Of a stretch of DNA of 64,000 bases, positions 51,825 through 63,727 are shown one piece after another (the stretch's first letter is position 1; each line of letters opens with the position of its first letter). The position numbers were made by a program, and so were the translations under genes. This DNA comes from Agelaius tricolor (taxonomy: Eukaryota > Chordata > Aves > Passeriformes > Icteridae), in assembly GCA_023055355.1 (NCBI GenBank), contig JALJCS010000028.1, forward strand, positions 3,162,418 through 3,226,417, given 5' to 3'. The notes beneath the pieces were generated by a model, which made no database searches, was not told the origin of the DNA, and saw only the letters and a list, made by a program, of their open reading frames with translations.

Positions 51825-54800
51825 CTATCTGCGCTGCTTGAAGCCCTGCGAGCCATCGGGGCCCAGCGGCTGCCGGATCACATTGTTGGGCTGCCGGCTG
51901 TCCTCGGGCTGCGAGATCCGCGGCGGCCTGCGGGGACAGAGGGGGACAGCTGAGCCTGTGGGGCACTGCTGGGGCCTGCGGGGACAGAGGGGGACAGAAC
52001 TGAGCCTGCAGGGACATTGCTGGGGCCTGTGGGGACAGAGGGAACAGAGCTGAGCCTGCAGGGACACAACTGAGCCTGCGGGGACAGAACTGAGCCTGTG
52101 GGGCACTGCTGGGGCCTGCGGGGACAGAGGGGGACAGCTGAGCCTGTGGGGCACTGCTGGGGCCTGTGGGGACACAGGGAACACAACTGAGCCTGCGGGG
52201 ACACAACTGAGCCTGGGGGCACTGCTGGGGCCTGCAGGGACAGAGGGAACACAACTGAGCCTGCGGGGACATTGCTGGGGCCTGTGGGGACAGAGGGAAC
52301 AGAGCTGAGCCTGCGGGGACAGAGGGAACAGAGCTGAGCCTGCAGGGACAGAACTGAGCCTGTGGGGCACTGCTGGGGCCTGCGGGGACAGAAGAGGACA
52401 GAGCTGAGCCTGCGGGGACAGAGGAACAGAGCTGAGCCTGTGGGGACAGAACTGAGCCTGCGGGGACACTGCTGGGGCCTGCGGGGACACCGGAAACAGG
52501 GACAGGCGAATGAGGTGTGGAATTCTGAATGAGGTGTGGAATTCTGAATGAGGTGTGGAATTCCGAGTGCCTTGGGGAAACCCCTGCACCATGGGAATGC
52601 TGTCAGGTGCTCTGGGGTCCCCAGCACAGGAAGGACGTGGAACAAGTCCCAAGGAGCCTGCCAAGGTGATCAGAGGGATGGAGCAGCTCTGCTGTGAGGA
52701 AAGGCTGGGGGAATTGGGATTGGTCAGCCTAGAACAGAGAACCTCTGGGGTGACCTAACTGTGGCCTTCCAGTGCCTGAAGGGGCCAACAGGAAAGATGG
52801 AGGGACTCTGGATGAGAGCCTGGGGGAATGGATTCCCACTGCCAAAGGGTAGGGATGGATTGGATATTGGGAAGAATTCCTCCCTGGCACAGGTCTCCCA
52901 GAGAAGCTGTGGCTGCCACTGGATGCCTGGAAGTGTTCCAAAGGCACACGGATGTGGCACAGGGACACATTTAATGGGGAACACAGCAGTGCCAGTCAAT
53001 GGCTGGACTCTGTGATCCTGGAGGGCTCTTCCACCCTCAATAACTCCATGGTTTATGGCCTTACCAGGCACTTCCCTCACTCCCACCTAGCTGAGGCTCT
53101 AACAGAGCCCTTCTCTCTCTGTGCCAAGCCTGCTGCACCCCCCAAGCAGCCCACCCCCTGCTAATGCCAGGCAGGAACTCCCCAGGCCCACGGGGCTGCT
53201 CCCACCTGTCCAGGATGGGCTTCTCCTGCTCCTCCTCGGGGCTGGCGCTGCCCAGGATGCGTTTCCTGGCCTCGGCGTACTCGGCCTCGCGCTGTGCCAG
53301 CGATTTGACGGGGAAGGCGGGGCGGCTGGCGGGGTGGCTGCTGCTGAGCACGCCGTTGCTCGTGGGCCGCTTCAGGATGCGGATCTGCGGCGGCGGCCCC
53401 GCGGGAAGGCTGTCGTCCTGGATCACAATCGGCACTTTGGGAGGAGATTTGGACTTTCTGCTGCTTAGCAAGAAAAACAAGGGGTTGGTGCTTGTTTGCT
53501 GCCCGGTGTCGCTACAGGACATGAAAAAACACAAGCGCACACCGCTGTTCTTAGGGTGAAGTGTCACAAACATCTTTCATGAAAAATCCTTTCTTAGGAT
53601 TTTTCCTTGTGAGAAGCTGCAGTTTCAGCAACCAAAAATAAACCATGGTTATCTGCTGCTGTGGAATACAACAGGTAGACCCATGATTGGTCTCCTGTGG
53701 GTGTTTGGATTTACTGACCACTCATGGCAGAGCTGGCTCTTGCTCTGTCTGAGACACAGATCTTTGTTATTCATTCTTGTCTATTCTTAGCTTAGCTAGC
53801 TGCTGAAGAAACCTTTTCCTTTCTATTTCTTTTCAGTATAGTCTTAATGTAACATATATCATAAAATAATAAATCAAGCCTTCTGATCATGGAGTCAACA
53901 TTCTCGTCTCTTCTTCATCCTGAAAACCCTTGTGACCACGGTCACAGTGAAGGAAAAAGGGAAGTTTATTTTCTGACTCTAACATTTATAGTTTTCCAAG
54001 AGTGCCAGTGGATTGGAGGGTGACAGTGCCACCTCTCCAATGACACTGGTCAAACCAACAGTTTATCAACTTTCTCTTCTTCTATATAAGAATGCAAAAC
54101 AATGAGTTATTTACAAAAAGTGTGTGAGAAAGTTCACTACAAAAATGTCAACATTAAAAAGCTTAAAAAAATCTTAAAAAAACAGAGTGACAGCCTGGCG
54201 TGTGAACTCCTCATGCTCAGATGGCCTTCCTGTGATTAAGAGCAGCCTGGAATAATTAAAGGCCTTGTTATAGTTGTAACTCTGAAGAGGAGCAGTGGAT
54301 TAGCTCAGAAAGAGATGGAAAATCAGTCCCTGCTGTGTGTGACACCATTAAACTCTCCTGAAGGAACAGGAACAGAGACTGCTCCTGTTCCTTCAGCAGA
54401 GCTTTACTGTGACCGTGTTCACAGGGGTCTCAGGCTGAGGGAAGAGATGAGGATCTGACCCTGTTTCAGAAGGCTTGATTTATTTTTTTATTATACGTAT
54501 TACATTAAAACTATACTAAAAGAATAGAAGAAAGGATTTTATCAGAAGGCTAGCTAAGAATAGAATAGGAAAGAATGATAACAAAGTTTTGTGGCTCAGA
54601 CTCTCTGTCCAAGCCAGCTGACTGTGATTGGCCATTAATTAGAAACAACCAACATAGGCCAATCCCAGATGTCCCTGTTGCATTCCACAGCAGCAGATAA
54701 CCATTGGTTACATTTTGTTCCTGAGGCCTCTCAGCTTCTCGGGAGGAAAAATCCTAAGGAAAGGATTTTTCATAAAAGATGTCTGCGACACTTTACCATT

Positions 54801-55492
54801 TCTAGTAGAAGATATTGGTATAAGCACCTTGATTTCATTCCCTGCAAGGATTTCTAGGGCCCCTCTCACCAGGACACCCAGCCTGTCACTCCAACCCTGC
54901 CATTTCTCTCCTCAGAGCCAGCCTCGGCCCCAGCTCACCATCTGAATGTTTTACAGTCCCTTTTCTGCATGGAACTCCCAGAGGATAAATCCCATGATTC
55001 TCTAATAATCAAAGGGGAAAAAACCCAACAACAAAGGACTCATCAGCAACGATTAAAAAAGCTTCTGGTAGGAGAAAATAACACAGCCCTGCCCAGGCCC
55101 AAAGGAAGCAGGAAAAGAAATTCTCCCTGATGCAAGACACAGCTAGTCAGTCCAGAGCCAGGAGCTGGGATTACCTGACTCACCCATTTCTTCCCCTCTT
55201 TCTCACATGGCTTCCCCCAAGCTGGAGCTTCATCCAGTCTGGAGGAGCCGGCTCTGAAATCAGAGCACTCTCAGCTTTCTCCCGCGGCTCCAAAGGGCCA
55301 CCTAGTGGCACGGAGACAGGGATTCCCTGATTCTCAGCCCCAACCCAGTGCTCCCCGCTCAGTCTGAAGCTGTTTCCCCACTGCTCCCACTCCCCAGGCC
55401 CTCAGCTGTCCCAACAGCACCTCAGGAAAATCAGGATTTTACCTTTCCTTCTGTGTGATCTTCAGCTTCTTTTCCAACCGTCTGTCTATTTC
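51825..55492 (-). CDS. SZRD1: SZRD1, SUZ domain-containing protein (last three coding exons)
   Basis: Exons in transcript order: 55443-55492, 53206-53460 and 51825-51927 (TAG 51825-51827), giving 135 residues. These correspond to residues 18-152 of the 152-residue human protein. The first reads [16 protein letters not shown]. The second holds [28 protein letters not shown] and the SUZ-domain core [17 protein letters not shown] with [11 protein letters not shown]. The last reads [20 protein letters not shown] and ends SQGFKQRR. The SUZ domain is an RNA-binding motif and the tail a SUZ-C-like sequence. The first exon (about 17 acidic residues by comparison with human) was not found and should lie beyond the right edge. 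The 53460 acceptor is a tandem NAG site. Conservation with human is very high. Confidence 0.95.
51930..52490. repeat. SZRD1: SZRD1 last-intron array built on its acceptor
   Basis: More than ten units of 20-60 bp containing GCCTGCGGGGACAG. On the sense strand this is CTGTCCCCGCAG|GC, identical to the true acceptor of the last exon (boundary at 51927). Variants have CTGTGG or CTGCAGG. Confidence 0.9.
52640..53055 (+). mobile_element. CR1 LINE 3' fragment, sense
   Basis: Reads through GGGGTGACCTAACTGTGGCC, AGTGCCTGAAGGGGCCAACA, GGATATTGGGAAGAATTCCT and CTCTGTGATCCTGGAGGGCT, the CR1 3' end in sense. It lies in the last SZRD1 intron. Confidence 0.9.
53562..53946 (+). mobile_element. Solo LTR of an endogenous retrovirus, with 6-bp TSD
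   Basis: 385 bp beginning TGTCACAAAC and ending GGTCACA, flanked by GTGAAG at 53556-53561 and again at 53947-53952. AATAAA is at 53868-53873. The 6-bp duplication and TG...CA ends suit an ERVK-like (class II) element. No gag, pol or env sequence accompanies it. Confidence 0.93.
53953..54190. other. AT-rich possible older LTR remnant
   Basis: Non-tandem sequence with TATATAAGAATG and AACAATGAGTTATTTACAAA, resembling songbird LTR sequence by recollection. Ends are not defined. Confidence 0.3.
54408..54790 (-). mobile_element. Second solo LTR, same family, opposite orientation
   Basis: 383 bp; on the minus strand it begins TGTCGCAGAC and ends GGTCACA. It is flanked by CTTTAC at 54402-54407 and 54791-54796, a different 6-bp duplication from its neighbour, so it is an independent insertion. 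It shares GGTTATCTGCTGCTGTGGAA and AATAAATCAAGCCTTCTGA with the LTR at 53562. Confidence 0.93.
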
Positions 55493-57334
55493 CTTGAAAA
55501 GAAGGAGAGAAAAGTAAAACCACAAAGTTTTTTATTAAAATGAAGACCAATCTCAGTTTGGAGGTTGGAGTTTGAGCCTGTCTGGGCACACAGACAATTT
55601 CAGTGTCCCAAATACCGATCTGTAAAGGGGGGAGGGAGTGTGTGGTTCCATCTGAGGATGACTTGGGAATCAAGAGGCAGAGAAAAGCAAAGCCACCATG
55701 GATAACCCATGAGAAAAGCAAACCACCAGGAATATTTTGCTGTAACCAGCAGCACACCCACAGCAGGCCGTGGATCCGGCGCGGGGCGCTCATCGCTCAT
55801 TTTAACCACCTCAGCTGGCAAAAAACCACCTGTGAGGGTAAAACCCCACAGAACCCACAGCAATTGCCCAGCAATTCCACAGCAAGGCACTCCTGGATCC
55901 AGGCAGGGATCAGGCCAAACCTGCTGGGCATTGGAGCAGCAGTGGCCATAGCCAGGGTGATCCAGGGAAGCTGAGCCCCGAGCCCAGAGCCCCGAGCCAG
56001 GGGCAGGGCTGGCCAGCAGGGCCACATTCCTGCCAGGAGAAGGCCCTGCCCTGCCCCACACGCACCAGGGAGCCTCCCTGGGCTGCTCCCTGCCTTTCCA
56101 CACCTGCAGTCACCACCGAGTCACCCATGGGCAGAGAGACGCGCTCATCACCCACAGAGCCGGGTCTGAGCGTGTCAGCTCTGCCCGAGGCTGGCAGCCA
56201 CCTCTGCCAAGCTGGCCAGGTGTTGCAACCAGAGCAATCACAGAGAAAACTCGGCTAAGGAGGAGGACAAAGCCAGGTTTCCACCCCCCTGCAGGCGACC
56301 TGCCCCAACCCCGCCGGTATTTTTAGATCCTCACAATTTTTAGATCCTCATGAAAGCTCCGAAGCAGCTTTTTGTGTTTGATTTAATCACAAAGGAAGGG
56401 GGAAAACACTACCTGAGAGTGTCCTAGTTTAGCCAGCTGATAACTGGCACTACAGAAGGAAATTCCAAACTTGTGGCAGGAGGCAGCTGCTCTGCTTTGA
56501 GGCCTGGCTGCTTCCCCCTGCTGCCTGCAGGAACCACAGCGGGCACAGCTCGGGAAAGGAACGGGTTTGGACAGAAATTCCCTGACCTGTGAGCAGGGAA
56601 GGAGCACAAGTCACTACAAGATGCCAAACCACAGTGCTGGCTGTTGGTCATACAGGCCACGGCAGCCTCCACCTAGAAGGGAATAAATCATTTCAGGAAG
56701 ATGAAAGCCGGGTAGGAGGTTGAGTTTCCTCACCCAACCCTGTCCTGGGAGGTAACAAAAGCAGGCAGAGCTTCACAAGGCAGAGCCTCCTGGGGAGGAC
56801 AAACACCTGCAGGCAGCTTCCTTCCTCTTCAAGGGGACTGGGAGGGAGGAAAATCCCATTCCAGTGCTGCTCAGGAGGGAGGGAAATGTGTAAGAGCTGC
56901 CTCCTGCCCTCCCCAAAAGCAGTGGATATCCCACTAAGGATGGAGATGCCGTGGAGCAGCTGCTGGCAAACAGCAGAAGCCAAATGAGGGGAAGGGGTTG
57001 GCTCCTCACTGAGCCAGCCCAGGTGTCACTGTGGTCTTGAAACCACATTTTCAGCCTCCAGGAGTTCACCCAGGCCCTCCTGGAATATCCCCATTAAATA
57101 CTTCAGCACACGGGGGAGAGAGACAGCAGGAAAACGGGGTGGAAAGGGGGGAAACACACTGAGGAGCTCCTCAAACCATTTCACACTGAGTAGAAACAGG
57201 GCTGCTGAGCCCTCAGCTGGGACTTTGGGACAGAGGGGTCACAAACCACATTGCAGCCCTGAGGAAGGCTCTGCTCTGCTGCCTCCTTCCCAGCAGAGGA
57301 GAGGTGGCCTGGCAAAAGTCACATTCCTGCATTG

Positions 57335-57895
57335 CTGGGGGCACTGAGCTGAGCTCAGGACTGTTCCTGCACTGCTGGGGGCTCTGAGCTGAGCTCTGAG
57401 GCTGCTCCTGCACTGCTGGGGGCTCTGAGCTGAGCTCAGGGCTGTTCCTGCACTGCTGGGGGCTCTGAGCTGAGCCCTGGGACTGTTCCTGCACTGCTGG
57501 GGGCTCTGAGCTGAGCCCTGGGACTGTTCCTGCACTGCTGGGGGCTCTGAGCTGAGCTCTGAGGCTGCTCCTGCACTGCTGGGGGCTCTGAGGCTGTTCC
57601 TGCACTGCTGGGGGCTCTGAGCTGAGCTCAGGGCTGTTCCTGCATTGCTGGGGGCTCTGAGGCTGTTCCTGCACTGCTGGGGGCTCTGAGCTGAGCTCAG
57701 GGCTGTTCCTGCACTGCTGGGGGCTCTGAGCTGAGCTCAGGGCTGTTCCTGCACTGCTGGGGGCTCTGAGCTGAGCTCAGGGCTGTTCCTGCACTGCTGG
57801 GGGCTCTGAGGCTGTTCCTGCACTGCTGGGGGCTCTGAGCTGAGCTCAGGGCTGTTCCTGCACTTCTGCTGGCTCTGAGCTGAGCCCCAGGGCTG
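57335..57895. repeat. 40-bp minisatellite in SZRD1 intron 1
   Basis: About 14 copies combining CTGTTCCTGCACTGCTGGGG and GCTCTGAGCTGAGCTCAGGG. Several units lack the GAGCTGAGCTC half, so 28- and 40-bp forms alternate. Confidence 0.95.
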
Positions 57896-58292
57896 CACAG
57901 CCATGGTGTGACTGGGAGATGCTGCAATTGCAGGGTGTCACCTCCACCTCAGCACCTGAGAACAGGTGATTCATGGCATTGTCACCGAGCCCCAGCGCTG
58001 CCAGACAGCCCCACACGCTCCAACCACAGCCTGCAGCCTCCCCTGCCACAGAAAAATAAAGCTCTTTGCTCTGCTCAACACAAAAACTTATTCCAAGGAA
58101 TCCTTCAAAACCTCCCCAATTCCTCCACAGCCTGTTTCACTTTTCCCACTCTGGAGCAGGTCACTTCCAGCAAAATTCTTGGTGCCTTTGTCTCCAAACC
58201 CCCAAAACTGGCAGTGGTCAGGGAGCAAACACGTGGTGCTGGACCATAAACCAGTGCTGTGTGCTTGGGGAGCTCCTCACCAGGGATCACAC

Positions 58293-58760
58293 GGGGTCAT
58301 GGAGGCTGGAAAAGACCTTGGATCACTGAGCCCACCCTGTCCCCAGCCTGGTGAGTGCCACCTCCAGGGATGGGAACCCCAGACCTCCCTGGGCAGTTCC
58401 AAGGCCTGAGCCCCCTTTCCATGGGGAAACTCCTCCTGATGTCCACCCTGAGCTCCCCTGGCCCAGCCTGAGGCCGTTCCCTCTGCTCCTGTCCCTGTTC
58501 CCTGGAGCACAGCCTGACCCCCCCAGCTGTGCCCTCCTGGCAGGAGCTGTGCAGAGCCACAAGGGCCCCCTGAGCCTCCTTTGCTCCAGGCTGAGCCCCT
58601 GCCCAGCTCCCTCAGCCTCTTCTGGGGCTCCAGCCCCTTCCCCAGCTCCATTCCCATCCCTGGACACGCTCCAGCCCCTCCAGGTCCTTCCTGAACTGAG
58701 GGGTCCAGGACTGGAGGTGCCTCAGCACAGGGGCCTGGCCCTGCCCTGGGCTGTGCCCAC
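58293..58760 (-). mobile_element. CR1 LINE 3' fragment, antisense
   Basis: Starts GTCATGGAGGCTGGAAAAGA and runs through CTCCTCCTGATGTCCACCCT to CTTCCTGAACTGAGGGGTCC, about 470 bp of CR1 3' sequence in reverse. Confidence 0.9.
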
Positions 58761-61339
58761 ACCAGGCTGGCACAGGGAGCAAAGCCAGGAGCAGTAAAAT
58801 ATCCCCTAAATTCCAGCCTCAGCAGCTGATGGGAGCACTGTGCTCTCTGCAGAACACGAGGCTTCCTCCACATGCAGGGACCTTGGCAGAATAACAGAAA
58901 CCAATCCCTGACACCAATCACACCCACCCCAACCACTGCAGGATCCACAGAATTCCTGGCACTGCTGAGGGGATTCCAGCTGCCTCCAGACATCCACTGA
59001 ACTTTTGGGAAGGAAAAATCTCCTTTTGTGTTTAAACAGATGGCCAAAAGCAGCTCCCCACCTCACACACCTCTTGGTGTGTCAGAAATTGTGTTTTCTT
59101 CTAAACACAGGCACTGACTCTGCATTTTCCAGGCAGCTCAGTGCTCATTACTAGGATGTCTGGAATTGTAGGAATGGAGTGTTTGAACACCACGTGCAGA
59201 CACAGCCCCAGCCCTGAGCAGCCTCACAGCTCGTGACAGGGATCACTGCACCAATTTAAAAGCAGAATCACCTTGGCACTGCTCATTTTTAATTAAAATC
59301 AAATCCCTGCTGCTGCTCCTCATGGATCCATCCGGCTGCTGATGTCACCCCCTCTCCTCTGCTGTGTCACGCTGGCTGTCACCGTGTGGGTAAGGAGATA
59401 AAATTAGGAGCTGACTCTGAGGGCAAGTGCCAGAGGCACTACAAGCACCACAGGCATGAACTGTCTGCAGAGACAGCTGGATGGGGCATCTGAGGAGCTG
59501 GACAGGTCACTGTGGACAAACCCCAGGTGTCCTTCACCTGAGGGGCTCTTTCAGCTCCCCCTTCCCACACAAACTTATCTGCATCACCAAAAACCAAGCC
59601 TGCTTCACATCCCCAAAGAGCAAAACCCCCTCCCCAAAGATTAGGAAGGAATCTCACCAGCCTATTTTTAGGGCTATTATTTGTGGATGCCAAACAGGAC
59701 CCAAACAAACAGCCTGAAGAAGATTCTGTTCTCTGACATTTAGGCTGCATTTGTGGACAAGGACGTCATGGAAACTGAGCTCCAGCCCCACCACAGCCAC
59801 CCTTCCTACCCCTACCCTGAGGAAAACAGCCAACAGGATCCATAACCCCTCTTGGAATGCAGACATGGACCCCAGGACACAAAGCTGCTGCTCAGATCCC
59901 ACATTCCTGTGGCTTGGCATCCCAAAGAGCCACCCAGCAATTCAGCTGACACCTTGGGGGTGCTCCTGGTGAGCTGGAGACCCTCAGCACCCCAGGAATG
60001 CATCCTTCAGGAAGGGACAGCCCTCCAGGGGATGGAGGCACATTCCCAGGCAAATCCAGAATATTGGGAAGCACAGGGGCCTGAGCCAGCCACGCTGCTG
60101 CCCAGAAACCTTTTGGGAATACACATTTGGGAATACAGGCAGTGCCCTGGACACACACATTGTGAGCACTGTCCCCATCCCTGCCAGCAGGGACTCTCCA
60201 AGCACAGCAAACACTGGCAGCTCCCTCTGGCTGCCTTTCACCCCAAGGTGAGTGAGTGAGCTCCACTGAAGGTGCGAGGAAGGCAGAGACTTGGTGTCAA
60301 TCACTTACACCAGGTGCTATCCCCCCTCTTCTTCCAAAAGTCCTCTGCAGAAATCCAGGGGAGATCCCTACCAGAGCACAGGCAGCAGTCCTGGTGCTCT
60401 CCTGGATCTCTGGTAACATTCCAAAGCTCTGGAAAACCATTAACCACATTCTCTGCTGTATCTGCTCCCAGCACAACCTTCTACCCCTTCTCACCCCAGT
60501 AACATGGAATGTCAAACCCCAGAACAAGTGAATTTCAGCTGGAGCTGGATCCTCCCAAAACCACAGCCTTGTCTGCTCCTCACAGCACCACTGGCTGCTC
60601 TGGCAATTCCTGACAGAGACAAACTCCAAAGCCTGGCTGATGTTCCTTTCTTTAGGAAATAAAAGCAAGTTTTAAGATCTGAGGTCAGCAGAGCTGTTGA
60701 TGGGGACCTGAACCTGGAAGTGCTTCCCCAAAACACCCTCAGGAAAGAACAGACGTGGGCAGTCCCTGATCTCCTCCTTACCCACCTATTTCTCTCCTCC
60801 AAAGCGAAATTAATCTATTAATTACTGCAACCCTCCAGGTCCTGAGGCTACTGGGGATCAGCCTGCTGCATTAATCAGTCCTCCCAGTCGCTCTGCCAGG
60901 CTCAGGCCTGGCAGTGGCAGCCCAGGACAGCCCCAGGGGTTTGTGTCTCCATGGCAGATCCTGCTCCTCAGCACCAGGCACTGAGGACATGGAGCATTTT
61001 TGGGAACAAGCCTGGCAGTGCCACAGGATATTCCCAGCACGGATTTTTAGGGCTGAGAGAAGCACTCAGTGGGGCAGCAGCTCCTTCTCCCTTGCTGCAG
61101 AATCCCCAAACCAACCCTCACTTCCCCCTGTTCATTCCCAACCTCCAAACCTCCCATTTCTTACCAAAAAACCTCCCTCTGCCCATGCAACACCAAGCAG
61201 CAGAAACAGAAACTTCCATTCCCAGTTTCAAGATTTTTTTGGATCTGTTACAGCACCTAAAGCAAACATTTGGTGAAAGTTTGCCCCAAATCTTTTTGGT
61301 GTGGGAAGTCCAAATCCATCCTGGGCTCATGGCAGCAGG

Positions 61340-61830
61340 GGAGGGGGGATTCTGAGACCCTCAGCACCTGCAGAGCTGCCCCAGCCCTGGCCCAGCACAG
61401 GGAGGAGCTGGAGCTGCTGGAGGCTCCAGGGGGATCAGGGGGATGGAGCAGCTCTGCTGGGAGAGCTGGGAATGCTCACCTGGAGAGGAGAAGCTCCAGG
61501 GAGAGCTCAGAGCCATTCCAGGGCCTGAAGGGGCTCCAGGAGAGCTGGAGAGGGACGGGGGACAGGGGATGGAGGGACAGGACACAGGGAATGGCTTCTA
61601 CTACCAGAGAGCAGGGATGGATGGGATATTGGGAATTAGGAATTGTTCCCAGGGCAGGCCCTGGCACAGGGGGCCCAGAGCAGCTCTGGATCCCTGGCAG
61701 TGCCCAAAGCCAGGCTGGACACTGGGGCTTGGAGCAGCCTGGGACACTGGAAGATGTCCCTGCCCATGGCAGGACATGGAATGGGATGAGCTTTAAGGTC
61801 CCTGCAAACCACTCTGGGATTCCCTCACAG
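61340..61830 (+). mobile_element. CR1 LINE 3' fragment, sense
   Basis: Includes GGGATGGATGGGATATTGGG and ends GATGAGCTTTAAGGTCCCTG and CACTCTGGGATTC, the CR1 3' end in sense. About 490 bp and little diverged. Confidence 0.92.
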
Positions 61831-62384
61831 CCCTGACCCCAAAACCCAATTTTCCTCACGGACACAGCTCCTGCACAGCCCAACCTCGTCAGTGTGGCCT
61901 CTGCCCACAGCAGTCATTAGCACAGGGAGGTCACAGTGTCACACTCCAAGATATTTCCCTTCTACCTGAACTTCAACCCCACTGAGCACCTCCAAGTGAC
62001 AGGAGCTGACACCTTCAGATGCAGTGACCCAGAGCCTGGCAGGTGACACCCATGGCACCCTCATGTGTGACAGACAGGAGACATTCTGGCACCTCAGGTG
62101 CCCTGTCCTCCCTGAGCGCTGTGACACAAGCTGGGGACAGCCCCCAGGCCAGGCCAAAGTGCATTCCCAGCCTCTGGCTGCTCCATCCACCCAGAGTGGC
62201 CAATCACAGGACACGGGCAGGTTCTCCCCTCCCAGGGACACAGCTGGGATCAGTGGGGACACTGGAGGGGCTGCAGGCAGCAGCTGGGAGCTCAGTCTGC
62301 AAACTCCAGGGGGAAAACGACACACAAGGAGGTTAATTCCATGGGATTTTAACCTGTTTAGGATTGCCAGAGTAATGTTTGACC

Positions 62385-62640
62385 TGCAGGGAACCACGGA
62401 ATGCCCTGAGCTGGAAGGGACCCACAGGGATCAAACCGAAGCCCTGGCCCTGCACAGACACCCCAACAATCCCAGCCTGTCCAAACCCCCTGGAGCTCTG
62501 GCAGCCCCAGGGCTGGGACCATTCCCTGGGGAGCCTGGGCAGTGCCCAGCACCCTCTGGGGAAGAGCCTTTCCTGATCTCCAACCCAAACCCCCCTGGCC
62601 CAGCTCCAGCCCTTCCCTGGCTCCTGTCCCTGCTCACAGG
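62385..62640 (-). mobile_element. CR1-like fragment, antisense, twin of 2710-2945
   Basis: Shares about 200 bp of near-identity with 2710-2945, including ACACCCCAACAATCCCAGCC and TGGGGAAGAGCCTTTCCTGA. Confidence 0.85.
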
Positions 62641-63727
62641 GAGGGATCAGAGCTGTCTTCTCCCTTGGGATGAAACTGAAAGAGATTCTGACCTGAAATC
62701 AATGATTAAGACTCTGACACACTCCAGTTTTAGCTGGCAAATGAGTAACCAATGAATCCACCTGCCAAGCACCAATTCCAAGCTGAGGATCACCCATGAC
62801 CATGGATACACTCCAGTTTTGGAGCCCAGCTTCCCATCTAACATTTAATTATTGGTTTAGCCAGGTAAACAGGCCTGAGGTCACCAACTGACCTCTGATT
62901 TGTGTTTGTCAGCTGGGCCACACAACACCACACAAAAACAAACCAGGAATTAAGGCTCATTAGTGTTTTCTGACCCAGACTGGCCTTTGAAGCCCTTCCC
63001 ACCCTTACTCCTAACTCAGACTTTACTCACGGCCTGGTTTCCATCTGTAACTCCCCATTCCACAGACATTCCAGGGCTCTAATTGGACACCAGGGAGGTG
63101 ACAATGACCCAGAGGACCCACGGAGCTCTGCTGCACCCTGTGGCCCTGGGACAGGGGGCCCTGCCTGCCATGGTCACTCATGGGTGGCACATTCCCAAGG
63201 AGCTGCTCCGTGTCTGGGGCAGTCCTGATGGCACAAGAGCAAAACACAAACAGAGGCCATGCTGAACACCCAAACACCACCAGGATTTGTTCCACAGCTC
63301 CCTGACTGACCAAATCGAGCTGGCTTGGGTTTTGGGGGGTTTTCTTCAACCTAATAAGATTTTCCTGGTTCCTGATTTGGGAGAGCTGCAAGAGAAAAAT
63401 GAGGTGAATTTTAATTAGGAGGCCATGGGATCTCTGCTCGGCCCAGAGCTGCCTCTTGCTGACAAACCGTCCTTAAGGTCTTGAGCAGAAGTTCTCAGCC
63501 TCACCAAAAGCTACAAACAAAATCCCCCAGAACTAAAAATCTGATGTATTTGCTTTCCCAAGGAACACCCTGTGGGTGGAATATTAAAAAATTACATGCT
63601 AGGACACAGATAATGTATCCCATAAAACCCACCATGGATCTCCTGCTACATCTCTACTGTTCCCTCATGTGCTGAAGGGTCTAAAAAAATTAAATAACTC
63701 AGGCATCCAACAGTGGGAAGTATCAGC

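Noticed and set aside
53562..54790. The two LTRs as ends of one provirus
   Set aside because: They are inverted and have different target-site duplications, with no viral coding sequence between them.
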